The position numbers and the translations under genes are program-made. A DNA stretch of 37,566 bases from Candolleomyces eurysporus. Taxonomy: Eukaryota; Basidiomycota; Agaricomycetes; Agaricales; Psathyrellaceae. Of this stretch, positions 21,224-31,755 are shown one piece after another; within the stretch, counting starts at the first letter, position 1, and every line of letters begins with the position of its first letter. The notes beneath the pieces were generated by a model. That model worked only from the letters and a program-made list of their open reading frames with translations. It did no database searches and was not told the origin of the DNA. The stretch spans positions 1 to 37,566 of the forward strand of contig JANBPK010001109.1 of NCBI GenBank assembly GCA_027579435.1. Reading direction: 5' to 3'.

Positions 21224-24200
21224 TCATGCAGCCAATTCCGCCTTCAGATCTTCAATTTCTCCACAATATCGGTCATCTCCAGTAACTTCCGGCCGCTTTT
21301 CGAGAATGTCTACAAGAGATTTGACGTAGTACGCTCGGTATCTGTGTTCAGGAGGGAAGAGGGCCAACAATTCCCGACGCAGCGAGATCGCTTCATCGAG
21401 AACTTCCACNGCTCCATCCTGCTCAAACTGGGATAGATACGCTTNAGCNAGAATATNNAGAGNNNTATGTCGAAGTGAGTGGGGTGCAGGACGAAGTGCC
21501 AGCCCCTCACGACCCANTGAAATGCNCTCGTTCAGGGTCCCAATATCTTTGTTGTGCTGATAAAGAGTATGGAGACAGCGAGCAAGATTGTTGAGCGAGT
21601 AGGAGCGATTTGGGTGGGGTGCAGGGTACAGCCCAAGCGCTTCGCGATGGAGTGAAATGGCCTCGTTCAATGCCCTGATGTCACCATTGCACTCATGAAG
21701 ACGATCAAGAGCATTGGCAAGGTTGTTGAGCGACNNGGAGCGAGCTGGGTGGGGTGCAGGGNGGAGTGCGAGTGCTTCACGATNCAGGGAAATGGCCTCA
21801 TTCAATCCATCAATGTCCCGATTACAGCTATAAAGAGATTTAAGAGCACCGGCAAGGTTGTTGAGCGACGACGGGCGATCTGGGTGGGGTACAGGGCGGA
21901 GTGCAAGCGCATCACGATGCAGTGAAATGGCCTCGTTTAGTGCGTCAATGTCCCCACTGTGCTCATAAAGAGATTGGAGACTATTGGCAAGGTTGTTGAG
22001 CGACTTGGGGTGATCTGGATTGGGTACAGGGCAGAGTTCAAGAGCTTCACGTTCCAGTGAAATGATCTCATTCAATGCTTCGAGGCTGCCATTGCGATGA
22101 TANAACTCCTTGAGAGCATTGGCGAGATTGGCNAGATACCTGTNNCGATCTGGGTGGGGCGTCNGACTGAGTGTGAGCGCCATGCGGGAANATGAAATGG
22201 CTTCNTNGAGGATGTCGCTATCTCCGTTCTGTCGGTAACANGACCNGAGTGCGGTAGCAATGCTGTCGAGTGTTTCTCCACGGCTGGGGTGTGGGTCCGG
22301 CCGGAGATGTAATGCATGTCGAAAGACCACCACAGCCTCCTCATACATCTGGAGGTTACCTGTCCGGTCACCCCTTGCATAATAGCACCTCCCGAGCTCT
22401 GACCAACCCTCTGCATCACCACCCTCAATCCTTACAGCAACCTCTAAACAAGCCACCTCGAATCCCCAATGATCTCCGCCAGTTTTGCCCAGCCGACGTG
22501 CCACCTTCCTCAGAGTCAATGCCATCCCGTCCTCCCCTCGAACATCCTCCAGTGTTGAGTCAACCTCCCCGGCCAGTAAGCCTTTGAGAAGCAATGTTGC
22601 CCATCGTCCGTGGGTGTTAGAGACCATTTGCAGCGTCGAACGGTGTTCCGTCTGTAACCATTCGTTGTTCGAGCGTGGGGTCCCGTTGAATACATGATGT
22701 GGCCAGTACTTCACAGCATAATGCTGGAGCGGACGAAGGGGGGAGTCGTTGTGCAAGGAAGAACGCAGCAGGATGGTAAGTTGCTTGAGACAAGTCAAGC
22801 CTATCGCAGAGTGGGAATCAAAGGTGGAGATGGTGAAAGAGGTGTCTGTCGTTGGTGCCTGGATATACTCGAGAAATGATAGATGAAAGAGTGTTGTTGC
22901 TGGATGGATCATCTTTCCTGAGCTGTGGGGAGGGGATCGCGTCTGGAGAGCAGAGAGAGCGAATTGAATCTCGTTTACAAGGTGGGGCGGGATTCCAGTA
23001 AGCGTGGAAAAGTCTACCAGGGAAAGTGGTTCCTGGAGGACAGAAGTCGCCCCCATAAGCCATCGGAAATACTTCTGGGCATCAGGCGACGGGAAAAGCC
23101 GCTTGAGCGCATTGCAATACAAGTCACCGAGCCCATCACTACCACCAACTTGGAGCCGACTTCCGACTATCTCTTCAAGGATTTCGTGGGGTGGGGACTT
23201 GCTGAATGAGTGCGAAAGCACCGCAATCACTGTTGATGCCCATACTGGAAGTCCGCCTGAAAGCTCCGTGAGCTTCTCGACGTCTAGAGAGCTAGCTTTC
23301 CGCCCATCCACCCACGGAACCGTCTCCAGATATTTCTGAAAGTACGCCTTGATAACGTCGTTTGAAATCGGGCCGAGGGCGTACGTATAAATCGAGACAC
23401 TGTCTATACCAGGTAAGCGGGAAGCGCATGGGTTTAAACGATCCGTCAGGATGAATTTGACGACAGAACTTTCCGAGTTGAGGAAAGCGAGTGCCTTGGT
23501 GAATGTTGGGTGATCCCGCCACTCGTCCATAGCGTCCATTATGATGATGAGGGGTTGCGGGTGGCCGAGTGACCGCAACGGTTCAAGGATGTACTTTTGG
23601 AGATGGTTTTCTAGCGAGGTGCCGTGACATTGATCCATCGCCTCCACAATCTTTGGGATTGCTCGAGGATGAATACATCCGATTTCGTGAGCTATCATCT
23701 TGATGATCGTCTCGGGGTCCAAAGATTCCGTCCGAATGGCGCTTAGGGAAATGGATGCAGCCAACCGACCCGCTGAGCGAAACTCGTCTGAGAGATGGCT
23801 AGCGAGAGTGGTTTTCCCAATCCCAGCTGGCCCATGGATACACAGGATGAGGATGGTTGAATTTAATTCCTGCTTGCACAGCCTGTCAACGTCTGGCTTC
23901 CGACTGTTGGGTAGGTACTCGACCCGCGTCCTGCTCATGTTCGGATGCTTTGGGAGTGTACCTAGCCGTCCTCGTTCTGAACCGGCACCCTGTCAGTCAT
24001 TCCGTTGGCATGTCGTATTAAACTGTTCACGTACGAATTTCGAGAATATTCTGCCGCGTTCCCATGTCGTTGAATACGTTGATATCCCTCATTTGAAAAT
24101 TCTGTGCACCCTCAAAGAAGGCTATCGGCTGGGGCCCCGACAGGGAAGGTACTTGGGGAGAATGGGAAGATGGCAATCCATCCTGAGGGTTGGGCAATGC

Positions 24201-24572
24201 CATAGTTTCGTTGCGGCCTGCGGTGGGGAGGATTGATGACTGGGAGATGTGGTCTTGAGTCTGTGCGGAGGTGGAAGCTGCGAGGAAGGTGGCGTTTGCG
24301 CTGGAGCCCAGGGATTCGACTCGTTTGCGTTTGTTCATGGGGGACTGCATTGACATCTGAGAGATGGAACCTTGAACACTTGACGCTGTGGGGTTGTTCG
24401 CAGGAAGCTGGATGGATGATGTGGAGGCATCGTGAGGTGTTAACGGCCCATAGCCCGTGTTTGCAGGTTCGGCCACGAGTTGAGAGTGCTCAACAGCTGA
24501 TTTTTTTTTGCGTCCCTTGCCAGCCCTAGAAGGATGGGCCATAAGACGGGGCTTCTTAGACTTGGGGAGCAT
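21224..24572 (-). CDS. NACHT-TPR NOD-like receptor, copy 1 (two exons)
   Basis: Putative fungal NLR, a STAND NTPase thought to sense non-self or stress. Exon 1 is 24572-24035 (ATG at 24572), intron 24034-23977 (GTACGT..CAG), exon 2 23976-21224; phases match and give 1,096 residues. Exon 1 is Ser/Pro/Gln-rich with basic patches and ends in FFEGAQNFQMRDINVFND. Exon 2 has a linker with NSRKPDVDRLC, Walker A GPAGIGKTT (about 228-236), Walker B LIIIMDAMDEW (about 322-332), the rest of a NACHT/winged-helix region, then eight tetratricopeptide repeats of about 43-45 residues (SLNNLA.AL...Y, LNEAISL.REALAL.P). There is no CHAT or other C-terminal effector. N characters are clustered at 21410-22260 in the TPRs; they do not shift the frame. 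Confidence 0.9.
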
Positions 24573-25559
24573 TGTGTGGGGGATGAAGGGAATTCAGCGG
24601 AGGTGGATGAGGGGAGGAAGCAAGCAGTGGACCTTCCCAAACCAACCCTTAACACAGGTTGGGCACGCGGTGTCCGTGCGCAAGCGGCCAAATTAAGATG
24701 GGGCTGTGATGCTCGATAGACGCCCGTAATCCAGCGAAATGCTGTGCGTATCATATCATTGTCAGTCGTTGCATACGCAGTGTAACTGGTCACATACGAA
24801 TGAAGCTGGGTCCCTTCAGCACATTGAAGCGCAGTAAGTCAAAGATGGAGACTTGACATGTAAATAGGAACGCAAGGGTACGACGAATATGGTTCTGTTC
24901 TTGTCCTCGAGCACACGGCTTGAGCATCGCAGTCATTTGAGCCCAGCCTGTTCTTGCCTGTTCTTAATATTCACATCTCCGACCTGGGCGTTCCTCACGA
25001 GTGCACCGTGTCTCGACGCCCTTTCATTTTTCGAAATTCAATCTGATTCGTGAAGAAGTTGATAGCCTCACAGCTGCGTAGAAGTAGCGACCGTCTTTAA
25101 TCACCCACAATTAGTGTGAGCTCAAGATCAGACGACGATCAAAGACTTACCCGATACCCCAATCCTATTTTGAAGCCAAAGTCCATTGCCTGCAACGAAG
25201 CGAAGAAATTTGGTATCATATTGAATCAGCACGATGGCCGTGGATCAGAGAGACAGATACTCACCTAATTACTACTGAGCCTCAATGGCAAAACCTCTGA
25301 GCTACATTGCGGCGTCCCAAACTCGACCCAACAAGATCAGCGCCCGAGCTTCCTCCATGAGTACGAGAACATGGCTGACGTTAGAACATTTGGATAGTGA
25401 AGAACTTTACCGCGCTTTTACGCCTGTTCGATCGAGCTGCGTTGGAAGAAAGAGGTGCACCGGTGTATCCTGAGTGCAGGAATCCATTGATCATAGGTAG
25501 TCCCATAGCAACATCCATTTCCTTGGACCCTAGATCATTACACGGAGCAAGGAACCAGA
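24573..25559. other. Upstream region of NLR copy 1 and unique spacer
   Basis: 24573-24830 is the NLR 5' flank shared with unit B. 24831-25559 has no counterpart I can see in the window. On the - strand, GT donors follow exon-like stretches (GGTGAGT near 25266, GGTAAGT near 25152) with a TTGCAG acceptor between them, which hints at a small spliced gene or remnant at about 25000-25400. No protein family is recognisable. Confidence 0.3.
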
Positions 25560-25730
25560 AGCTAGATGAAGGGACGTTCAGATGCAGGAGAGGCAAAAGC
25601 CTCCAGCTCCAGGGGTCGTAAACAAAGCAAATGAAAATTAAGAATGCCAGAGAGAGTGTGTGCGTGTGTGAGACAGCGAGAGATAAAAGACGAGGGAAGA
25701 AGAAGAGACGATGCGATGCCAAGCAAGCCC
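25560..25730. repeat. Short dispersed repeat, third copy
   Basis: Same segment as at 18055-18200 and 28620-28760 (shared TCGTAAACA, AATGCCAGAGAGAGTG and GCGATGCCAA strings), again beyond a decayed aconitase C-terminal part. It is followed here by a GTGTGTG-type simple run at about 25659. Confidence 0.55.
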
Positions 25731-25939
25731 ACCACAGCATGAACTACTCGAAATATTTTCGCCTTCATCCTCCCTCGACGTTGCCGCAACTACGTAGACA
25801 CGCGGTAGTCGAAACGATGATTCCAACGTGCGGCCACCACGGGAGTAGTAAGGAGGGAGGTAGAGCGAGAAATGAGTGGAGAGGAGGAGATTAGCGGAAG
25901 ATGATAACCCGCGAAAGATGATATTGGGGATGTCCACGG

Positions 25940-26710
25940 TACTTCAAACAGCGCCGCCGGCAGAGATATGCTCGATGGAACCCTTGACCTTGATGAGGAT
26001 ACGAAAATCGGTGGGTGCGGCACTCCAGGGTTCGAAAGGTTGGAGATGCTGGAGAAGATTGCTCTTGGGGTCGACAACGACTTTGACGCTGGCACGGTCT
26101 TTGTGAAGAGGTTGGAAGGTGTTCTGACCATGGTCATCGCTACAGGAAGCCTTGAACTTGAAGGGCTTGTCCACAGCACCGGTGAGCGTATCTGTCGAGG
26201 TCAAGGGGTTGAAGGTGAGTTTCTAGAAAACGCCAAAGCAGTCACAGTGATGTCGGGGATGCGACGAAGGCATAGGTGGTGGGGTTAGCATCGTTATGTT
26301 AAGGTTGTACAGAGGGACAAATACATCACAAGTCAGCAAGAGAAACGATAAAAGTACAGGGATGACGCACCAGTGTCCCTCTTGCCCTTCTTTATATCTT
26401 GCCTATGCAATTGGCCGAGACAGGAACCGCAGGCGTTGGCAAGGACCCTCGAAGTCCTCAATCTGACCGTCACGAGTAGTAATACGAAATTACTCGTATC
26501 CCGATGTCTCTCGTTTGAAGTCGAGGCCAAGTACCTTGGCTTGCTTGATGATGGAAATAGAACGGGCCATGTCCTCAGTCGACGAGTTGGTGCACGAACC
26601 AATAGGACCGACTCGAAGCCAGCCGTTCTTCTCTGTCTCATCAATTCCGCCAACTTGCAAGATCGGGCGTAAAGGGACCGTTGAAGTGCAGCTCCAACTC
26701 TGAGGGGTCT
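25940..26710 (-). pseudogene. Decayed aconitase gene, third copy (partial)
   Basis: It keeps parts lost in the other two copies. In - strand order: SELELHFNGPFTPDLA, EKNGWLRVGPIGSCTNSS with the cluster-binding Cys loop, EDMARSISIIKQAKVLG, then LANACGSCLGQLHRQDIKK (the second Cys pair is altered to CGSC), NPTTYAFVAS-like, LTGAVDKPFKFKAS, DRASVKVVVDPKSNLLQHL, PTDFRILIKVKG and EHISAGG. After that the frame is lost and the C-terminal swivel domain is absent. Frame breaks lie at about 25945, 26215, 26450 and 26660. It is less eroded than copies A and B, so it may derive more directly from the functional gene. Confidence 0.82.
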
Positions 26711-26779
26711 ATAAGCAGATTTGAGCAACAAGCTGTCGGAAGACAAGTGACCAAGACCGCCGGTTGATTGGAGCCTGGA

Positions 26780-27222
26780 GAGGTCGGACTTGAGGCCGGC
26801 TGTTTGGCAACACCGCTTGGCGGTGGGCGCCAAACAAAGACGGAGCAGGTCTTTTCCCTACGCCAGCTCTTGCCAGTCGAGCTGATCTTGCCGAACGAGA
26901 ATCGATATCAAGCTGATATGCGTAACCTGCTCCCCCTTTGCGCTCCGAACTTGTGTTTCGAGTTTCTTCGCAGCACCTAATCCCGCACCGGCCTCGCTCC
27001 CAAGACTCATCAGCCAACCGACTCCCGCACTCTCGTAATCGGACAGTTGGGCTGGAATTTGTGCACTGTATACCTGGGATGGTTTCTATCGGTTCTTGGA
27101 GCAATCTCTACCTGTCCGGTGAGTTGTATGTGGATCTGGTACCGCCAATGGTTATTAAAACTATCTCTTCCATTCAAACTTCATCGCTGACCTTTTTTCT
27201 TTGCAGATCTCATCGCTAAACT
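26780..27222. repeat. Boundary repeat Y, copy 1 (before unit B)
   Basis: It matches about 36775-37172 (shared GCTGTTTGGCAACACCGCT, GATATGCGTAACCTGCT, TGTATACCTGGGAT and TTTCTTTGCAGATC). On the + strand both copies keep an intron-like layout, GTATGTGGATCT near 27125 to a GCTGAC branch and TTTGCAG acceptor at 27207, so it may be the 5' end of a former + strand gene. It ends about 25 bp before unit B starts. Confidence 0.65.
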
Positions 27223-27249
27223 TCTAGGCTCCAGCCTCTCGTGTTCCAT

Positions 27250-28469
27250 CACAATCGGGCAGGACAATATTCAGCGACCGTCCTCCCAGATTACTTAGAT
27301 AAAACGCTTTGGCCTTCCGCCTCTCACGTCCACTGGGATGCGTGCTGCATGCCCACATGCTCACTCGTTCGTCATCGATGTGACAGGAATCCGTTTTCCG
27401 CGTCACCCATTTTTCACCACCCTCCATCACACCGCACTCTCTCCCTCCTCGTCTATTTCGCCAATTGCTAGACATGGCCGAGACTAAACCTCAAGGGCTG
27501 AGGGCAATATCATTGTTGCCTCTGCGCTATGGTCGGGCTGAACATCGGGGCTCAGAGCGCACTCGCCGTTCCTTATCACTCTCGTTCGATGTCGCCTTAC
27601 GTCCATTGCCTACTCAAGCCAATCTCGCCATCCTCCGTCTCACCAGCTAACCGTTTTATGCGAAGGATCTCTTTCCCAATTATAGAGAGGCCCGCTAGTG
27701 ACGCAGATGTACCGACTGAAGCGTTACTTATCTCGGCGAATCTGGAGGTTGCACGGGTGATGATCACCGAGTTGTAGGCTACGGGTGGATTTACGGGATG
27801 AAGAGAGACGTGCGTCGAAGCACCGCATGTACGAGTAGAAGTAGCAATGGGTGAAGGAAAATGGGACGGAATTCGAGTGTCAGGACTTGGAAGGGATGAA
27901 GGGCCGAGTCGCGGAGTCAACAGTCTTCACTCCCTCAAACTTCCCGAATCTTTGCCCAAGCAACGGTTGCCTGGGTCTTCCAAGGGATGTCAGTGTGTTC
28001 ATCGAGGTATGCCATATCTATCCTATCAATGTTTCACCATATCCTTACCTTTGCTGCTCCTAGTCGCTTGAGGAAATCGAGCAAATTATTCACAAAACCT
28101 GAGAAGCGCAAACGCGGACTCTTGGAGAGCAGTCAACCGCGACGATCGAAGGTCAAGCTTCGATGCGCTTCCAAAACTCGAGAGGAACGGAGAACGGGTT
28201 CTCCTATCCCAGAATCCTGAATTGTAGGGTACGATACTATGCTTTCATCTGGCAACTCCTCAGCAAACCCTATGATTTTTGTAGGAGGACATGCCAATCA
28301 TTTGGCCAAGGGCCATTTACCTCTGCCGCGACTCGCATGTGGGTACATAATGGAATAGTATTTGTTGACTTGGAAGGACCTGTTCTGAGAAACCAACGGC
28401 TGTTCATGCGTTTATCCTTACGATCATTTCGACTCGGACGTAGGTAATTCTGCCTTCTAATGCAACCCT
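27250..28469. other. Unassigned left part of unit B
   Basis: Counterpart of 16803-17724, about 300 bp longer through insertions. Open frames here (for example - strand 27597-27920) are not kept in unit A. No gene can be supported. Confidence 0.35.
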
Positions 28470-28560
28470 GGCGCTTCATCGAGAGCTTCCACGCCGCGCT
28501 TCTGCTCGAAATGGGGTAGGCTCGAGCAAGATATCTGAGTCTTGAATAGCAGTGGCCGGT
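28470..28560 (-). pseudogene. Relic of an NLR 3' end, unit B
   Basis: The - strand gives SLPHFEQKRGVEALDEAP, matching the last TPR of the intact NLRs (LSQFEQDG.VEVLDEAI). The rest is gone or unreadable. It sits at the same place in the unit as the relic at 17725-17990, so it was inherited with the duplication. Confidence 0.6.
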
Positions 28561-28619
28561 AGTTCCGAACCGATGTCCATTGTTGTATGTACGGTGCTGA
28601 ACAAGAAACTGGGGATCGG

Positions 28620-28760
28620 AACGTCAACATGCAGGAGAAGTAGGCGGCTCTAGATAGGCAAGCCAGCATTCCTTCAGGAGTCGTAAACAGAGCAAAGAAA
28701 GATTAGAGTGCCAGACAGTGAGTGCGAGAATGCGATGCCAAACGAGCCCACCGCAGGTTG
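28620..28760. repeat. Short dispersed repeat, copy B
   Basis: Same segment as at 18055-18200 and 25560-25730, in the same position after the aconitase relic. Confidence 0.6.
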
Positions 28761-28799
28761 GAACGAGTCATTCCAAGGTGTGGCCACGACAGACGTAGC

Positions 28800-30295
28800 A
28801 GAGTTACAGAAGTGGCTTTGGCTTGAACCATTCAATCCAGATTTCGTTGAGAGTGTGGGCCAAGGAAATTGACTATAAAACACGAAATATCAGCGTCAAT
28901 TTAACAATGTCTGCAAGGCACGTCCATCCTTGGTACTACCATCATGCTTGGCGACGAGGGTCAAGCTCTTGCCAGGAGCAAAGGTGTCCAAGCCAACAAT
29001 GTCAACCTTGTCGTTCGGCGAAACCTTGTCGTAGTCGGTAGGTTCAACGAAAGTGAGAGGAAGGATAACTCGCTTCTTAACATTGGTCTCGCGAATACGA
29101 GCGAAGGTGCGGGTAACTGATGATGTCAAGACCACCAGGTAATCGGGCTTGAAAGCAGCGCGCTCACGGGAAAAATCTTCATCGTAATTGTGGTCACCGG
29201 TGACGACCCACTTGATGCCACAGTCAGGGTAGGTAGTAAGCAGCGGTTTGAGGACTCGGAATTCCGCCGTACTCACTGGTAATCTGGTTCTTGACGTCGT
29301 TAGCCTCGTTGTTCTCGAAGCCGATAGCACCAATCACACGGTTCTCTGTAAAGGGGTTAGCAACTGACTACGAGCTCAGTGGAAGATGATGATAACTCAC
29401 GAGAGATGTTATTGAGATGTCGACGGTACTTCAACCAGGGCCACCGGCAGGGACATGATCGGTTGTGTACTTGCCCTCGATTTTCATGAGGATTGGAGGT
29501 CGGTGGGTGCGCAGTCCAGAGCTGAAGACGCTGGGGACGGTCGCTCTTGGGGCCGATAGCGACTTTGTTGCTGGTGCGATCTCCAGGTGGAGGTTGGAAG
29601 GAGTGCTCGACATGGTCATGACCACAGGGGACCTCGAGCTTGAGAAGTTTGCCATCAGCTGTCCGTCAAGGGGTTGAAGGTGCGCTTCCAGTGAATTCCA
29701 AAGCGGTGGTGATTTCGGGGAGTGCGACAAAGGCATAGGTGGTGGGGTTAACGAACGGTGAAGTTACGCTTGTGAGAAGGGATGACTGGATCACGCGTCA
29801 GCAACAAAGATTGGATGAAAGCCCAAGTACATAAACGACACACTAGTGAAGTTCTTGTCCTTCTTGACGTCCCGCCCATCCCATTGACCGATACAAGGAC
29901 CGCAGGTGTTGGCAAGAACGATGGACGCATTCCGCAATCCGACCATCAGGTAACGGTGTGCTAGCTCTTGAAGTCGACGCCATTTTGCTCGACGATAGAG
30001 GCAGAACAGCTCGGCCAGTCGTTCTTCGCCTCTTCCGCTTTGAAGGTGGAAGTCGCGAGATCGATCTTAAAGAGACCACTTAGATAGGGCTCCAACTCGG
30101 AGAAGTTTCACGAATTAATATGCACTGGCTACATCCCTGACGGTGAGGATACCAGCAACCTGGAGATGACACCTGCACGGAATGTTAGAAATTAATGACC
30201 TTTGAGAGCGAGTAAACACGTACCTTGGGAGTGGTCCAGCCGCCAATCTCTCCAGTAAGGGCCCATTTCCACTCATACCCGGTAGATTGTGAGGT
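28800..30295 (-). pseudogene. Decayed aconitase gene, unit B
   Basis: It is somewhat better preserved than the unit A copy in its 3' half. The - strand reads ENRVIGAIGFENNEANDVKN, QITSEYGGIPS, CGIKWVVTGDHNYDEDFSRE, FARIRETNVKKRVILPLTF, EPTDYDKVSPNDKVDIVGLD, TFAPGKSLTLVAKHDG and LAHTLNEIWIEWFK, matching the C-terminal swivel domain of aconitase. Further up are KGKYTTDHV-like, the [18 protein letters not shown] stretch and KVAGILTV-like sequence. Intron-like gaps remain, for example GTGAGT at about 29402 to a CAG near 29346. Key active-site pieces between KVAGILT and SELEP are deleted exactly as in unit A, and frames shift repeatedly. Not functional. Confidence 0.82.
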
Positions 30296-31755
30296 GTGGA
30301 ACATCAGTTGGGCTGCCGCAACAGTGAAACTGTGAAAGCCGGAGAGCGAGCAGAATAATGTATGTACTTGTTTGTCCCCTTGACCAACCGAACCAGGAAG
30401 GCCTTTTCTCGACGCTGATTGGCTTTGAAATGCCGCGGCTCGCAGAGCTCCTGAACCCGCAAGATGGGTAATCGAGGACATTGACCGTTCGTGCCTTTCT
30501 ACTCTCACCGGGTGAGTTTCTTCCCGTCTCTCGTGCTACATCTCTGATCTTGTATATTTATCCCTTCCCAGTTAGCGTCAATGCAATCCATCGCCCTCTC
30601 AACTTGTAACTGGGCTTCGTGCTCACCTTTCATGACCGCGCCAAACAAGCTGAGGCCTTTCTGCCGCTGATTAACGGACCGCTGCCCCAAATTCTTGCCC
30701 TCATATTTCGAGGTTTTCGGCAACACGAGTTTTGTTCTGCCTAGTCCCCACCCCCTATCCTCCACCACTCCCTCCCTACCTTCCCTTTGGGGATTCAAAT
30801 ATTCATGAATCCCTGAAGATATCGATGTTGTCTTTGCCCTGCAGACAAGGACGCGGTGCCAATGCCAGTCCTCTCCGGTCCTTCATACCCTCAACATCGT
30901 CTCCCATTACCGCCATCGCAGATGCGGCTTTGTCACTATCGTACGATCCCAACTCAGCGCAATGGAAGGACGCTCGCTCGTCTCAGACGCTAGAATTCTC
31001 CCAACAGGGTTGAGGGTGCCAGTGTGTTGTGGACGTTCCAGCGAACATGTGAAACCTCATTGCATGCTCTTAATCGTCATCAGGCAAGGATGGGCAGCCA
31101 AGATTCCAGCGGGGATGGGTAGGGTTGCTCGTGGTGGGAAGGTGTGGAATTCGGAACATGCTCGCCGCGAAGCTGGGAAAGTTCGAACACAGAAGAAAAC
31201 AACAGCAGTATGACGTGACAGCCCAGAGAATGCGAAGCAGGACNGGGGGTCTGTCGGCACCCATCGTAGTTGGTGGGTGGGCAAAGAGGGCGTTCACGCT
31301 CTCTAGGAGTCTCAGAAGGCTTGGTGCGTCTTTTAATCTTCTTCCCCCGCTTACAAACCGACAATGTACCCTCTGACACTCTGGAAACAGATCGTTAGCG
31401 ACTCCGGATAACGGAGAGCAATCCTTCATCTTCTCATTACCCGGCAGCTCATTTTGGCGCACCTTGATCGCTACCTGACCGTTGAGGTGGAGCAAGATAT
31501 CAGGAGATCGAAGTTGCGTTCGATGACAGTTTATATTACTCATGAGCGTGTATGCCAGTGGGGCCGGGCTATCCATTCTGCAATCCACGTCGAGTACGAT
31601 CGATACAACCACATAAATACATTGACAATGATACAATTGTGTAAATACATAGACTAGTACTTCTACTACTACCCTGAAGCAGATGCTGCCACGAACAAAG
31701 CAAATAAGCTGGCGGCGATAGAAGAAGCCACCTTTTCTTCCAACTCGGATGTGGT
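30296..31755. other. Spacer between aconitase relic and NLR 3' end, unit B
   Basis: Counterpart of 19746-21223, very similar by eye. It has the same CT-rich tract (30750-30785) and 62-codon open frame (30825-31013), and an N at 31244. The long - strand frame 31070-31798 overlaps the NLR end and does not hold in unit A, so I do not call it. Confidence 0.45.

Larger units (their letters stand above)
16797..24830. repeat. Segmental duplication unit A (about 8.0 kb)
   Basis: This block is repeated as unit B at 27247 to about 35400, same orientation and order, offset about 10.45-10.57 kb. The match starts at an ATCACAATCGGGCA string (16799 and 27248) and can be followed, with indels, through an NLR relic, an aconitase relic, a 1.2-kb spacer and the NLR gene, to just past CGGTCACATACGA-like sequence near 24790-24800 and 35360-35370. 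The NLR exon 2 part is the most similar, the left 1.5 kb the least. Boundaries were judged by eye. Confidence 0.88.

Noticed and set aside
22270..22587. Open frame on the + strand opposite the NLR, repeated at 32782-33120
   Set aside because: Antisense shadow of well-conserved NLR coding sequence; it has no domain of its own.
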